Assembly (NCBI GenBank): GCA_017652345.1
Contig: JAGCBE010000205.1
Span: 1 to 64,000 of the forward strand
Source: Methanobrevibacter sp.
GTDB lineage: Archaea > Methanobacteriota > Methanobacteria > Methanobacteriales > Methanobacteriaceae
Reading direction: 5' to 3'
Length of the DNA stretch: 64,000 nucleotides
Below the pieces are notes generated by a model. That model had not been told where the DNA came from. It saw nothing but the letters and a program-made list of their open reading frames with translations, and did no database searches. Positions 15,752-24,256 of this stretch are shown here, in pieces. The position numbers and the translations under genes were made by a program. Position 1 is the stretch's first letter. The number at the start of each line of letters is the position of its first letter.

Positions 15752-16546
15752 ATGAAGTTAGTTAACAAAATTTCATTTGGTGTTATAGCTATTCAAGCTG
15801 GTCAGAAGTCTTCAACTGTTAATGCTGAGCCTCGTCTCATTGCTAATTCTACTCCTGGTAAGTTTGTAATTACCGCTCCTGTTAGTAAGGCAATGAACAT
15901 TGCTGTTGGTGAAAACATTCAGTTTGGTAATAATATCGCTGGTGTTGAGAATGCTATTTCTCAGCGTGTAGAGGATATTGTTAATTGGGCTTCTGAGAAT
16001 GGTGTTGATTTGAATACTCGTGAAGGTCAGGATGCTGCTCTCAAGGAGTTTACTGTTTGGTTCATCTTTAAGGGTGTTCCTCAGTATGATAGTAAGGGTA
16101 ATCCTTTGATGACTTCAGAGCGTTATACAAAGGAGGACAAGCAGGAATATATTAACAATAATGCTGCTACTATTCTTGCTGAAAATCGTGACCTTCTGAT
16201 TGAACGTAATGGTGGTCAGGATGCTGATGATGAAACTCTTATCGCTCTTATTAGTGTAGACGATATTGAAAGTCCTAAGCGTCAGTCTATCAGTGGTGCT
16301 AAGACTGCTACTACTGCCGCTACTACTGGTGTTGGTTGTCAGTTGAACTTTACTGATAGTTCTATTTGGAATACTCTTAAGTCTGACTTAGGTGAGAACA
16401 AGAGTAAGAAGAATCGTATTTATAAGGTTCTTCTTGATGAAGTAGTTAACATTGATGTTCCTAATGGTAAGGAAAATGTAACAGTTCCTGCTTATCCTAT
16501 TGAGTTCCTTTCTGATGAAGCTCCTATTGTTCGTGAGAAGGCTTAA
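15752..16546 (+). CDS. Conserved hypothetical protein with strong codon bias (264 aa)
   Basis: Function unknown. It sits between the RecT-like and SSB-like genes, which suggests a DNA-binding or replication role. Codons differ from nearly all neighbours: Lys is mostly AAG, Gln mostly CAG and Glu often GAG. This is the pattern expected from strong translation or from a recent different origin. The protein has an Ala/Thr-rich linker near residues 185-197 (GAKTATTAATTGVG). A strong terminator follows at 16573-16621, so it is the last gene of its transcript. Confidence 0.75.
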   Translation: MKLVNKISFGVIAIQAGQKSSTVNAEPRLIANSTPGKFVITAPVSKAMNIAVGENIQFGNNIAGVENAISQRVEDIVNWASENGVDLNTREGQDAALKEFTVWFIFKGVPQYDSKGNPLMTSERYTKEDKQEYINNNAATILAENRDLLIERNGGQDADDETLIALISVDDIESPKRQSISGAKTATTAATTGVGCQLNFTDSSIWNTLKSDLGENKSKKNRIYKVLLDEVVNIDVPNGKENVTVPAYPIEFLSDEAPIVREKA

Positions 16547-16572
16547 ATAGTTGTTTGTCCTAAAAGTTAACT

Positions 16573-16621
16573 AGATGGCAGAATAATCATAATTTCTAGT
16601 GATTGTTCTGCCATCTTTTTT
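16573..16621 (+). terminator. Strong intrinsic terminator
   Basis: AGATGGCAGAA (16573-16583) pairs perfectly with TTCTGCCATCT (16606-16616). An inner AATCA/TGATT stem and a T-run add to it. Confidence 0.9.
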
Positions 16622-16650
16622 ATCTAATTTTAAAACTTAATTAAGTTATT

Positions 16651-17583
16651 ATGGTAAAGTCTAAAGAAAATCAAGCTGGAGCACCTGCAGAAGCTCCTGC
16701 TAAGAAACTTCGTAGAGGCATTAATAATGAAACTAAAGCTGTTGCTAATCTTAAATTTCATGAAAAGGATGCAGCACAAAATGGTTTATTTATTGGTCAC
16801 CTTGAAGAAGTAACTGTTGATTGGAGTACAAATGCTGATAGTAAATCATTTACGGGACTTCGTGTTCCTCGTCTTACTTATCATTTTGAGTCTAATCATA
16901 CTAATGTAAATGAACGACGTCATGTATATCAAACACTTTTCCCTGTCGAAAGTAGTGTTGATACAATTCCTAACGGAAAAGAAGAATGGAAAGTTAATAA
17001 TGTTCTTAATTGGATTAAACATCTTCTTGATGTATTCTATCTTAAAGGTCGTCAGTTAACACAAGAAGAAGAAAACCTTCTTGCTCTTCCTTTTAATGAT
17101 TTTGATGAAAATGGGGAATATGTACCTATTGACCCTCAAGAAGTTGCAAACGGTTATGGAGCTTTATTTACAAATGTTGTATCTCTTATGAATGGCAGCT
17201 TTAATCTTGCTGATGGCGAAACAGCTCATCCTTGTTATAAAGATGCTAATGGTAAGGCTTATAGCATTTGGATGAAACTTCTTCGTCATAAGCGTCGTAA
17301 GAATGATTGGGTTAATATAGTACAGAATGGTGATCTTGGTTTTGACCAATTTATCGGTTCTGGTGCTATTGAAATTCAAAAGCCTAATACTCCTCCTGCT
17401 ATTCTTCGTTTAGACTTGGCTAAAGAAAGTATTACACCTAAAGAAACTAAGAAACAGCCTACTATAGGTATGCCAGGTAGTACTATGGGTAGTGTTATTG
17501 CAGGTATGCCTACAGACGGAATTATGAACGGTGGTGTAAATACTGCTTATAATGAAGCTGGTTCTGAAGATATGCCGTTTTAA
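16651..17583 (+). CDS. Single-stranded DNA-binding-like protein (310 aa)
   Basis: The extreme C-terminus, GSEDMPF, matches the acidic tip with terminal Pro-Phe that SSB proteins use to recruit partners (DDIPF in E. coli). It is preceded by a flexible Gly/Met/Pro-rich linker (about residues 272-300). The N-terminus is a basic Ala/Pro/Lys tail, and the core (about 25-260) would hold the OB fold, though I cannot confirm that. Position among replication genes and tail architecture support SSB. The terminator at 17625 ends its transcript. Confidence 0.6.
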   Translation: MVKSKENQAGAPAEAPAKKLRRGINNETKAVANLKFHEKDAAQNGLFIGHLEEVTVDWSTNADSKSFTGLRVPRLTYHFESNHTNVNERRHVYQTLFPVESSVDTIPNGKEEWKVNNVLNWIKHLLDVFYLKGRQLTQEEENLLALPFNDFDENGEYVPIDPQEVANGYGALFTNVVSLMNGSFNLADGETAHPCYKDANGKAYSIWMKLLRHKRRKNDWVNIVQNGDLGFDQFIGSGAIEIQKPNTPPAILRLDLAKESITPKETKKQPTIGMPGSTMGSVIAGMPTDGIMNGGVNTAYNEAGSEDMPF

Positions 17584-17624
17584 GTAATAACTAATATTAT
17601 TAAACTATTGGTTTAACATTCTTT

Positions 17625-17662
17625 GACAGTATTAGAGTTATATCTAATACTGTCATTTTTTT
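17625..17662 (+). terminator. Strong intrinsic terminator between SSB-like and primase genes
   Basis: GACAGTATTAGA (17625-17636), loop GTTATA, TCTAATACTGTC (17643-17654), then ATTTTTTT. The 12-bp stem is perfect. It rules out the upstream TTG as the primase start. Confidence 0.93.
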
Positions 17663-17667
17663 ATTAT

Positions 17668-18888
17668 ATGAAAAGAAGTGTTGCAACAAGTACCCTATCT
17701 AAAACTTATATTGAATCTAAAATAAGTCAAGAAACAATTATGTCTAAATATTTGGACATTCCTGTTTCTGTTATTATTGATTGTATAAACAATAACACTC
17801 TTATAAAATCTGTTTTTAGAGATGATGATAAGAATGGAAGTATGGGTTTTACTTTCAATAAAAAAGGAAGATTAAAAGTTAGAGATTTTGGAGGTTTTGG
17901 CTTTTTTGGTGATGTGTATGATGTTGTAGCACATGTATTAAGCCTTGTATATAATAGAAAAATAGAACCTAATAATAAACAAGATTTTTATTTCATACTT
18001 AAACATATTGCTGAAACTTTTAGTAATATAATAGATGGAAAAGAAATAGATGAAAATATAGATTCTATAATACAAGACGCACTTAGAAAAGGTCAAAAGC
18101 ATAAAGCTATTATTGAATTTCTTCCAAGAAGTTGGAATAAACAAGATAAAAATATATGGGAACATTGGGGTATTAACCTTCAATACCTTAATACTCACTT
18201 TGTTTTTGCTGTTGACCAATATTATGTAAATAGAGGTATTAATAGTGAACCTGTATATAAATATAATATTAAAGATCCTTGTTATGCTTATATGCTTGGT
18301 CAAAATAGAGCTGGAATTTATCTTATTAAACTTTATTTTCCTTTAAGAGATAGAAATAAACGAGAACAAAAATTTATTACTAATTGTAATGTAATAGAAG
18401 GTTTATTAAATTTAGAACTTGATAATTATGATTATATACTTATTACTAAAAGCAGCAAAGATAGACTTAGTATAGGTTCACATTTAGCTAACCATCTTCT
18501 TTACGGGGGAGCTGGAAATAAACTTAATATAGGAGTTGTAAACCTTCCTAGTGAAAGTTATAAACTTACACAACAAGAATATGATTATTTACTCAATAAA
18601 CTTACGCCTAGTGGTATAATATTAAGTTTATTAGATTTTGATAAAGCTGGTAGACATGGTGCTAAGTACTTACAAGAAACTTACAATATACCATATCTTT
18701 TTATAACTAGAGGAGAATTTGGTTTATATAATTATAAAGCTAAAGACTTTGCAGACTTACACGATATATATTCAATAGATGTTATTAATCAATTTATTAA
18801 AGAAACTTTAATTTATGTTAGAATCAAGTATGAAACCAATGACGATTATTCCTATGCCAATTACGAAGGATTACTATATGTTGAATAA
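17668..18888 (+). CDS. DnaG-type primase (406 aa)
   Basis: It synthesises RNA primers. The N-terminal part resembles the CHC2-type domain in its FRDDDKNGSMGF ... RDFGGFGFFGDVYDV pattern, but lacks zinc-binding cysteines. The TOPRIM core follows: ITKSSKDRL near residues 267-275 (ESxKD-like, with Thr-Lys before SSKD), then LLDFDKAGRHG near 327-337 carrying the DxD metal site. I start at ATG 17668 (MKRSVATS). The frame extends to a TTG at 17623, but that codon lies at the edge of the terminator stem. A TACG element encodes LLYGGA at 18496-18512. Confidence 0.85.
   Translation: MKRSVATSTLSKTYIESKISQETIMSKYLDIPVSVIIDCINNNTLIKSVFRDDDKNGSMGFTFNKKGRLKVRDFGGFGFFGDVYDVVAHVLSLVYNRKIEPNNKQDFYFILKHIAETFSNIIDGKEIDENIDSIIQDALRKGQKHKAIIEFLPRSWNKQDKNIWEHWGINLQYLNTHFVFAVDQYYVNRGINSEPVYKYNIKDPCYAYMLGQNRAGIYLIKLYFPLRDRNKREQKFITNCNVIEGLLNLELDNYDYILITKSSKDRLSIGSHLANHLLYGGAGNKLNIGVVNLPSESYKLTQQEYDYLLNKLTPSGIILSLLDFDKAGRHGAKYLQETYNIPYLFITRGEFGLYNYKAKDFADLHDIYSIDVINQFIKETLIYVRIKYETNDDYSYANYEGLLYVE
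18496..18512 (+). repeat. TACG hairpin element, copy 5
   Basis: CTTCTTTACGGGGGAGC within the primase gene, same sense as the gene. Read in frame as L-L-Y-G-G-A. Confidence 0.8.
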
Positions 18889-19324
18889 AAGATTAGCGCC
18901 TAATAAAACTACTATTGCTACTTTTATGACATATATTACTGAAGAGGAAGAACACGAATTGGATAATAATAAAACATTAAATCTTGAAAGAGGTGATATG
19001 AGTTTTACAATAGAACCTATTAATGTTTATTGTTATGGTGTAGTAGATTTTAATACTGATAGCAGTGATTATAATATAATAGAAGACTTTGATTTTCTAA
19101 ATTATCTTAGTTCTTCTGGAATTTCTATACCTTCTGATTATAATTTTAAAACGCATCAATGTAAATCTCCTAGCAATAGAATTCGTTGGACAGAAACCTT
19201 TAATTCTGCTGAACTTGCACAATACGCTTATGCTAGTATAGATAAGCCTGAAAGAATTGTACTTTTTAAACATATTTTTTTAAAAATAAACTATGACTAT
19301 ACCAGAACAATTAAAATGTCTTAG
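18815..19324 (+). CDS. Hypothetical protein (up to 169 aa)
   Basis: Not recognised. It is acidic in the middle (TEEEEHELDNN and DFNTDSSDYNIIEDFDFL) and soluble. The first ATG at 18815 gives a 74-nt overlap with the primase gene. A later ATG at 18878 (MLNKRLAP) would overlap by only 11 nt and may be the real start. It is a member of the primase-ligase operon, and its C-terminus overlaps the next gene by 32 nt. Confidence 0.65.
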   Translation: MLESSMKPMTIIPMPITKDYYMLNKRLAPNKTTIATFMTYITEEEEHELDNNKTLNLERGDMSFTIEPINVYCYGVVDFNTDSSDYNIIEDFDFLNYLSSSGISIPSDYNFKTHQCKSPSNRIRWTETFNSAELAQYAYASIDKPERIVLFKHIFLKINYDYTRTIKMS

Positions 19325-19778
19325 TAGGTATATCGAAGAACCAGATAATTTTATGATTAATTATATTCCTCATGAAATTAGCAGACTAGGATTAGATAAA
19401 TTTCTTCATTTAAGTATTGCTTCATTAAATGCAAGTAAAGTTTGGGAAGATGGTTTAAGACCAATTCAAACAATAAGTTATATTTATGTTAGGGCTATCA
19501 CAGAAATAGTTTATACAATCAATACTTATGTAGATGAATCTGATAGGGATACATGGTTTAATAATCTTCTTACTCAACACAAGGCTAATTTAGAATTTGA
19601 AAAGACTACTCCTCCTGTAGATTATGATGCATGTAAACCAAAAGCTAAAAGTAAGTCTGGAACTACAAAACAATCAACCCCCCGTAGGGAGAAGAATAAT
19701 ATTGAACCTACTGCTAAAGAGATTAAACTTGCTAATAAAGTTGCTAAACTTAATTTACTTAAATTTAATATTAAATAA
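19293..19778 (+). CDS. Hypothetical protein with basic C-terminal tail (161 aa)
   Basis: Not recognised. The N-terminal 110 residues look helical. Residues about 112-150 form a Lys/Ser/Pro-rich linker (KPKAKSKSGTTKQSTPRREK), followed by a short basic helix. The linker carries a TACG element (copy 6). It is placed 2 bp before the ligase gene, so it is probably co-translated with it. A ligase or primase accessory role is an inference from position. Confidence 0.65.
   Translation: MTIPEQLKCLSRYIEEPDNFMINYIPHEISRLGLDKFLHLSIASLNASKVWEDGLRPIQTISYIYVRAITEIVYTINTYVDESDRDTWFNNLLTQHKANLEFEKTTPPVDYDACKPKAKSKSGTTKQSTPRREKNNIEPTAKEIKLANKVAKLNLLKFNIK
19678..19691 (-). repeat. TACG hairpin element, copy 6
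   Basis: CCCCCCGTAGGGAG inside the linker of the 161-residue protein, opposite sense. Read in frame as T-P-R-R-E. Confidence 0.75.
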
Positions 19779-19780
19779 TT

Positions 19781-20980
19781 ATGATACCTGTAACATTATA
19801 TAAAAGAGATGCTAGAAATAATATTCTTCGTTGGCAAATTAATCAACTAGATGATGGTACTATTTCTATCGCACATGGTATATTTGCTCATAAACCTCAT
19901 GTAGAATTTATTAATCCTACAATGAAAAAAGCAAATGAAGTACAATCTAGAATTAATGCTAAACGAAAAGAAGGATACAAAGCAATAGAAGATTTATGGG
20001 ATAATTCTCCTGATAAAATATTTGATGACCAATATACTTATACATATCTAAAAACTTATTTGCCTAAATATAATACGACTTCCGAAGGGTTTGTGCTTCC
20101 AATGCTTGCTAAAACATTAGAAGATAATAAACCTTTCGAGAAGTGTGGTACTATGCTTGGACAATATAAAATTAATGGTCTTCGTTGTATAGTTGGTGCA
20201 GAAAAAATTGTTGGAGATTTATTCAATAATTTTCGCTTAACTTATACATCTAGAGAAGGTACTCGTTGGAATCTTGAATGGATGGATGAAATTATTACTT
20301 CTCAATTGTCTGATGATATGATTAATATGATGATTGAGGAAGGTGTATGTTTAGACGGAGAATTGTATCTTCCAGGATATTCTGTTAATGATATTAACTC
20401 TTTTGTTAAAAATAATACTCTTCTTCAGCATTATCAACTCCAATATTGGTGTTACGATTTAACAATGGAAGCAATAACAGCTTATACACGAAATGAAGAA
20501 CTTGAAAAAGCTATTAAAGGTGGAACCACAGGATTTGTTACGAAAGCTCAACATTTGGATAATAAGAAACAATTTCTTGTTATTCCATCATATAATATTG
20601 ACAATATTACTACTGCTACTGACCGTAGAAATCTATTTATTGACTTGGGTTTTGAAGGTTTAATTGTTCGTAATCCAGAAGCAGAATATGCTTTTGGTAA
20701 ACGAAATAGTAGTATGTTCAAATATAAAAAGAAACTTGATGGTAAATTTATAATCATAGATATACAAGAAGATAAACGTGGTCTTCCTATTTATACTCTT
20801 ATAAATGATATAAATGATGAAACATTTGAATGTACTATTAATCTCCCTCAAGAAGAACAAAAGAAACAATTAAACATGAAACAATATTTAATAGGTAAAA
20901 TGGGATTAGTAGAGTACAGAGAGAGGAGTGGTAAGAAAGAAGTCCCGTTTCACGCCAAATTATTGAAAATATTTATTTAG
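19781..20980 (+). CDS. ATP-dependent DNA ligase (399 aa)
   Basis: It seals nicks using ATP. The adenylation motif reads QYKINGLR, with Lys130 as the expected AMP-carrying residue; Asn replaces the usual Asp of KxDG, a variant I recall in phage ligases. Further motifs: LDGELY near 187, EGLIVRNP near 290 (motif IV) and MFKYKKKLDGKF near 308 (motif V). A C-terminal OB-fold region follows. The N-terminal 100 residues appear to be a WGR-like or substrate-binding extension (LRWQINQLDDGTISIAHG). An HNH endonuclease gene begins 2 bp after the stop. Confidence 0.9.
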   Translation: MIPVTLYKRDARNNILRWQINQLDDGTISIAHGIFAHKPHVEFINPTMKKANEVQSRINAKRKEGYKAIEDLWDNSPDKIFDDQYTYTYLKTYLPKYNTTSEGFVLPMLAKTLEDNKPFEKCGTMLGQYKINGLRCIVGAEKIVGDLFNNFRLTYTSREGTRWNLEWMDEIITSQLSDDMINMMIEEGVCLDGELYLPGYSVNDINSFVKNNTLLQHYQLQYWCYDLTMEAITAYTRNEELEKAIKGGTTGFVTKAQHLDNKKQFLVIPSYNIDNITTATDRRNLFIDLGFEGLIVRNPEAEYAFGKRNSSMFKYKKKLDGKFIIIDIQEDKRGLPIYTLINDINDETFECTINLPQEEQKKQLNMKQYLIGKMGLVEYRERSGKKEVPFHAKLLKIFI

Positions 20981-20982
20981 CA

Positions 20983-21591
20983 ATGGATGATTTTATTAAT
21001 ATAAAAGGTTTTGAAGGGTTGTATGCAATTAATACTAAAGGAGAAATTAAATCTTTATCTAGAAGTGTTATTTGTTCTAATGGTGATGTAAAACCTATAA
21101 AGGAGAAATTTATTTCTCCTGGAGATAATGGTAGTGGTTATAAATTTGTATATTTATGGAAAAATAATAAACCTACTAGAAAATATGTTCATCGTTTAGT
21201 TGCTGAAACTTTTATTCCAAATCCAAATAATTTACTGGAAGTAAATCATATAGATGGTAATAAGAAAAATAATTCTTTAGGTAATTTAGAATGGTGTACT
21301 AGACTATATAATGAACGTCATAAGAAAAAACATATTTCTGGTTATAAACCTATTCAAATTAAAAAGATAAATAAGAATGGAGATTGTATAGAAATATATG
21401 ATTCAATTAGTGATTTTTGTAGAAAGAATCATAAAGCTAGTAATACATTTTATAAATATGTTAATACTGGACATTTTATTAAAATATTAGGTGATTATGC
21501 TAAAATAGAATATGTAAAGAAATATAATGCTTTAAAAGTATATAATAGATATAATGATAAATTAAATAGATTAAAATGTAATATAAAATAA
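20983..21591 (+). CDS. Free-standing HNH homing endonuclease (202 aa, NUMOD4-type)
   Basis: The N-terminus (FINIKGFEGLYAINTKGEIK) is a NUMOD4 motif. The HNH core follows: HRLVAETFIPNP with His70, VNHIDGNKKNN with His89 and Asp91, and NLEWCT. The C-terminal part (IQIKKINKNGDCIEIYDSIS) is NUMOD1-like. It is not inside an intron that I can see and probably moves as a free-standing homing gene inserted after the ligase. Its stop overlaps the next start (TAATG). Confidence 0.92.
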   Translation: MDDFINIKGFEGLYAINTKGEIKSLSRSVICSNGDVKPIKEKFISPGDNGSGYKFVYLWKNNKPTRKYVHRLVAETFIPNPNNLLEVNHIDGNKKNNSLGNLEWCTRLYNERHKKKHISGYKPIQIKKINKNGDCIEIYDSISDFCRKNHKASNTFYKYVNTGHFIKILGDYAKIEYVKKYNALKVYNRYNDKLNRLKCNIK

Positions 21592-21944
21592 TGAATCTTA
21601 GTGCTTATGATACTATTCCTAAAATAGATAAAAATACTACTTGGACAAATATCAAACGTAATGAATTATTATCTAGAGAAATTAAATTCAGACTTTATTA
21701 TACAATAGGTAAAAGATTTAATACAGAAACTCAAGAATTTGACTATTATATAGCCATGCTTGATAATAAACAAGATGCTGCTGTAACATATAAAACAAAA
21801 TATGATACTTATGGCAGAATTAAAATAAGTCTTAAATGGATATGGGATGAAACATATTTAAGTTCACTAGATAAAGATATTAATATAACTATTAATCATA
21901 TTGAACATTTTGATGATGGTGATGTATATAAATTAGATTTATAG
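21591..21944 (+). CDS. Hypothetical protein (117 aa)
   Basis: Not recognised. It is a basic, aromatic-rich soluble protein with no metal motif. It is coupled to the HNH gene by a TAATG overlap and followed by a strong terminator at 21973-22018, so it ends the primase-ligase operon. It may have been the original neighbour of ligase before the HNH gene inserted. Confidence 0.65.
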   Translation: MNLSAYDTIPKIDKNTTWTNIKRNELLSREIKFRLYYTIGKRFNTETQEFDYYIAMLDNKQDAAVTYKTKYDTYGRIKISLKWIWDETYLSSLDKDINITINHIEHFDDGDVYKLDL

Positions 21945-21972
21945 TCGAATTTCGACGTTTAGCAATTTGGAG

Positions 21973-22018
21973 CAGAGAATAATGAGTATTAAAATCTCAT
22001 TTTCTCTGTTTCTTTTTG
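21973..22018 (+). terminator. Strong intrinsic terminator
   Basis: CAGAGAATAATGAG (21973-21986) pairs with CTCATTTTCTCTG (21996-22008) with one mismatch. TTTCTTTTTG follows. The T-rich end overlaps the start of intergenic module copy 2. Confidence 0.85.
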
Positions 22019-22107
22019 TTGTAAGCGATTTTATATGCTTAAGTGAATAATTGTCTATCAAAGAAATTTTAGGCTCTTAAATCAATTTTCAAAAAATTAA
22101 ATAAAAT
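21997..22107 (+). repeat. Intergenic ~110-nt module, copy 2
   Basis: TCTGTTTCTTTTTGTTGTAAGCG-like start and AAAAAATTAAATAAA end, aligning to copy 1 without gaps. It is followed directly by a canonical promoter. Confidence 0.65.
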
Positions 22108-22138
22108 TTGGTACTGTAACAAATAATTTGTATATTTG
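22107..22138 (+). promoter_or_regulatory. Canonical Bacteroidota-type promoter
   Basis: TTTG (22107-22110), 20-bp spacer, TATATTTG (22131-22138). It drives the operon that begins at 22148 and includes thyX. The -7 box ends only 9 bp before the ATG, so the leader is very short or absent. Confidence 0.85.
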
Positions 22139-22147
22139 CAAGTAATT

Positions 22148-22315
22148 ATGGAACATTGTTATATATTTGATTTTACTTCTGCATCTATATATCACATTAA
22201 ACTACCTGAAGATGTAGAAGATATTGAATCATATCTTTGTGAAACTTATGGACTTAAAAGTAATCAATTAAGTTTTATGGTTACTGATGAAAAATTAACT
22301 ATTGAAGATTTATAA
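22148..22315 (+). CDS. Small hypothetical protein (55 aa)
   Basis: A 55-residue frame starts MEHCYIFDFTSASIYHIKLP and is acidic. It is the first gene behind the canonical promoter. Not recognised. The transcription start expected from the promoter is at or next to the ATG, so the message may be leaderless. Confidence 0.6.
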   Translation: MEHCYIFDFTSASIYHIKLPEDVEDIESYLCETYGLKSNQLSFMVTDEKLTIEDL

Positions 22316-22318
22316 ATT

Positions 22319-22534
22319 ATGATACAAGTTAAAGTATGTCCTGTGCAATATAGAATTAAAGGAATTAAAACTTTTAAAAAAGGTATTCAGATAATAAATC
22401 GTAAAGCTAATATTACAAGATTTATAGATGTTAAAACTATGAAAGATGTAAATATTGCTCCTGGTAATCTTGATTATTATGTAACTCTTGAATCTAGCGA
22501 AGGTAATATTTTATTTAACTTAAACGAAAGATAA
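22319..22534 (+). CDS. Small basic hypothetical protein (71 aa)
   Basis: Not recognised. It is basic in its N-terminal half (RIKGIKTFKKGIQIINRKAN), probably beta-rich, and soluble. It is tightly packed between the gene at 22148 and thyX (2-3 bp gaps), so all three share the promoter at 22107. Confidence 0.6.
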   Translation: MIQVKVCPVQYRIKGIKTFKKGIQIINRKANITRFIDVKTMKDVNIAPGNLDYYVTLESSEGNILFNLNER

Positions 22535-22536
22535 TT

Positions 22537-23562
22537 ATGGAACTTATAAGACCATCATTTGAAATATGGGAACAAAAATATGATAATCCCGTAGAAGATA
22601 TGTATAAACATATTGCTCGTTGTACTCGTGTTTGTTATCAATCTGAAAAGAAAGATAATAAGGAAACTGATGAAGATTTTGTAAAAAGAGTTATTCTTCG
22701 TAAAGAACCTTGGTCTAGTGAAGCTAATCATTTATCTGTACTTGAAAATGGAACGGTTTATTTATATCTCGAAGTTAATCCAGAGAATGCATTTAAATCA
22801 TTTAATTATCCTTCAGCGCTATTTACTGCACATTATAATTGGTCAGATGTTGTAGGACATATTGCTGCAAAATACAGAACAAATAATTATTCTAAAGCAA
22901 TAACAATTATTACAAAAGATAATAAAGCCGTTCGTAGAACTTATATAACTACTAATTTTAGAGTAATAATAGAAAATAATTGGCTTGATGATATTCAATT
23001 CATTTGTGCTCCAACTGTTTATCATATCAAACGTATTACTGTATCTTTTATTACTAATATAGGAGTTTCTCGTGAATTTAATCGTCATAGAGTTGATTCT
23101 ATTGCAGAAGAGAGTACAAGATATTGTAATTATAATAAAAGGAATGATGGTCAACTTAAAATAGGACTTCCTGCTTGGTTTTTAGACGAAGAACATCTTC
23201 CTTATTTAGAAGGACATACTTATGATACTGTTGGTGACTATGCTCAAGGTATTTTATCTCAAGAAGATAATGAAATTGTTAATACGTGGTGTGATATGGA
23301 TTTCTATCTTTGTTCTATTACTTTTTCTCAATGGTGTTATAATATGCTTATTGCTAAAGGCTGGACTGCACAAATGGCTAGAGAGGTTCTTCCTCTTGCA
23401 ACAAAATCTCAACTAATTCATACTGCATTTGAAGATGATTGGAAGCATTTCTTTAAACTTCGTTCAGAAGGAGTAAGCGGTGCTCCTCATCCAAATGCAA
23501 AACTTGTAGCAGATAAATTACTTAAAGAATTTAATATTTTTCTAAAAAATATGCAACAATGA
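22537..23562 (+). CDS. thyX: FAD-dependent thymidylate synthase ThyX
   Basis: It makes dTMP from dUMP using methylene-tetrahydrofolate, FAD and NADPH. The ThyX signature RHRx7S is exact: RHR at 183-185 and Ser193 within FNRHRVDSIAEESTRYCNY. At 341 residues it is longer than the usual 220-250. The extra length lies at the N-terminus and in the middle. Together with dUTPase and the UDG-like protein it forms a thymine-supply and uracil-avoidance set. The stop overlaps the next start (ATGA). Confidence 0.95.
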   Translation: MELIRPSFEIWEQKYDNPVEDMYKHIARCTRVCYQSEKKDNKETDEDFVKRVILRKEPWSSEANHLSVLENGTVYLYLEVNPENAFKSFNYPSALFTAHYNWSDVVGHIAAKYRTNNYSKAITIITKDNKAVRRTYITTNFRVIIENNWLDDIQFICAPTVYHIKRITVSFITNIGVSREFNRHRVDSIAEESTRYCNYNKRNDGQLKIGLPAWFLDEEHLPYLEGHTYDTVGDYAQGILSQEDNEIVNTWCDMDFYLCSITFSQWCYNMLIAKGWTAQMAREVLPLATKSQLIHTAFEDDWKHFFKLRSEGVSGAPHPNAKLVADKLLKEFNIFLKNMQQ

Positions 23563-23852
23563 GAATATCTAAAAAATACGGAGTAAATCCTTCTATACTT
23601 GTTTGTCCTATTTGTAAAGATACAGCTATTGCTTTACTTGGAGCTAATGGTGGAAAAGAAGCACCCAGGCAAATGTATGGAGAACTATGTGATGAATGTA
23701 AAAAAGAATATATTACAATTTTAGAAATTAAAGATAATAAGCCTACAGGAAATAGAGGATTTATAAAAAGAGAATATATTAATGTAAAAGTAAAAGATTT
23801 TGCTTATATGGAATCAAGCGAATTTAATAATTTATTTAAAAACTCTTGTTAA
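23559..23852 (+). CDS. Small zinc-binding protein (97 aa)
   Basis: CPIC (residues 12-15) and CDEC (44-47) form a four-cysteine zinc knuckle. The C-terminal half is basic and beta-rich. Not assigned to a family. It is coupled to thyX by ATGA overlap. Confidence 0.65.
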   Translation: MRISKKYGVNPSILVCPICKDTAIALLGANGGKEAPRQMYGELCDECKKEYITILEIKDNKPTGNRGFIKREYINVKVKDFAYMESSEFNNLFKNSC

Positions 23853-23853
23853 T

Positions 23854-24048
23854 ATGGGTACAAATATAATAGGTATTAATCAACCTAAACTTGTAAGATG
23901 TTACGATAATGATTGGAATTATATTACTACTTATACAAGTCTAAGAACTTGTGCAAGATGTTGTAAAATTCCTGTTACTACTCTTCATAAGGCAATACTT
24001 GCTAAAAAACTTATAAAAAACCATTATTTTAGTTATGACAAAAAATAA
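23854..24048 (+). CDS. Orphan NUMOD1-like DNA-binding protein (64 aa)
   Basis: I start at ATG 23854 (MGTNIIGI), one base after the previous stop. An in-frame ATG at 23800 lies inside the previous gene. The pattern LVRCYDNDWNYITTYTSLRT, then CKIPVTTLHKAIL and a final HYF, resembles the NUMOD1 repeat found on homing endonucleases, here without any nuclease domain. It may be a remnant of a homing gene near thyX, a common intron target, or a small DNA-binding regulator. Confidence 0.5.
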   Translation: MGTNIIGINQPKLVRCYDNDWNYITTYTSLRTCARCCKIPVTTLHKAILAKKLIKNHYFSYDKK

Positions 24049-24256
24049 AACAAAGGTAACTAGATTACCTACAAGAGTTTATACTGCACAAGTTAAACTT
24101 AATCCTAAAGATAAGTTTAAAAAACTACTTATTCTTGAAAATGACAATGGTACTCTTTTTGTAGATGGAGAGTTTTTTGTTATTTCTTTTTTACCTGGTC
24201 AAACAATACCTGTTGTTGTTAAAGATAGAGTACAACATAATTTTATATTCCTATGA
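24035..24256 (+). CDS. Small hypothetical protein (73 aa)
   Basis: Not recognised. It has a basic N-terminus (KNKTKVTRLPTRVYTAQVKL) and appears beta-rich. It overlaps both neighbours by 4-14 nt, so it belongs to the same translation-coupled operon. Confidence 0.6.
   Translation: MTKNKTKVTRLPTRVYTAQVKLNPKDKFKKLLILENDNGTLFVDGEFFVISFLPGQTIPVVVKDRVQHNFIFL

Noticed and set aside
17623..17667. TTG start 15 codons upstream for the primase
   Set aside because: The codons lie in a strong terminator stem; ATG 17668 follows it directly.
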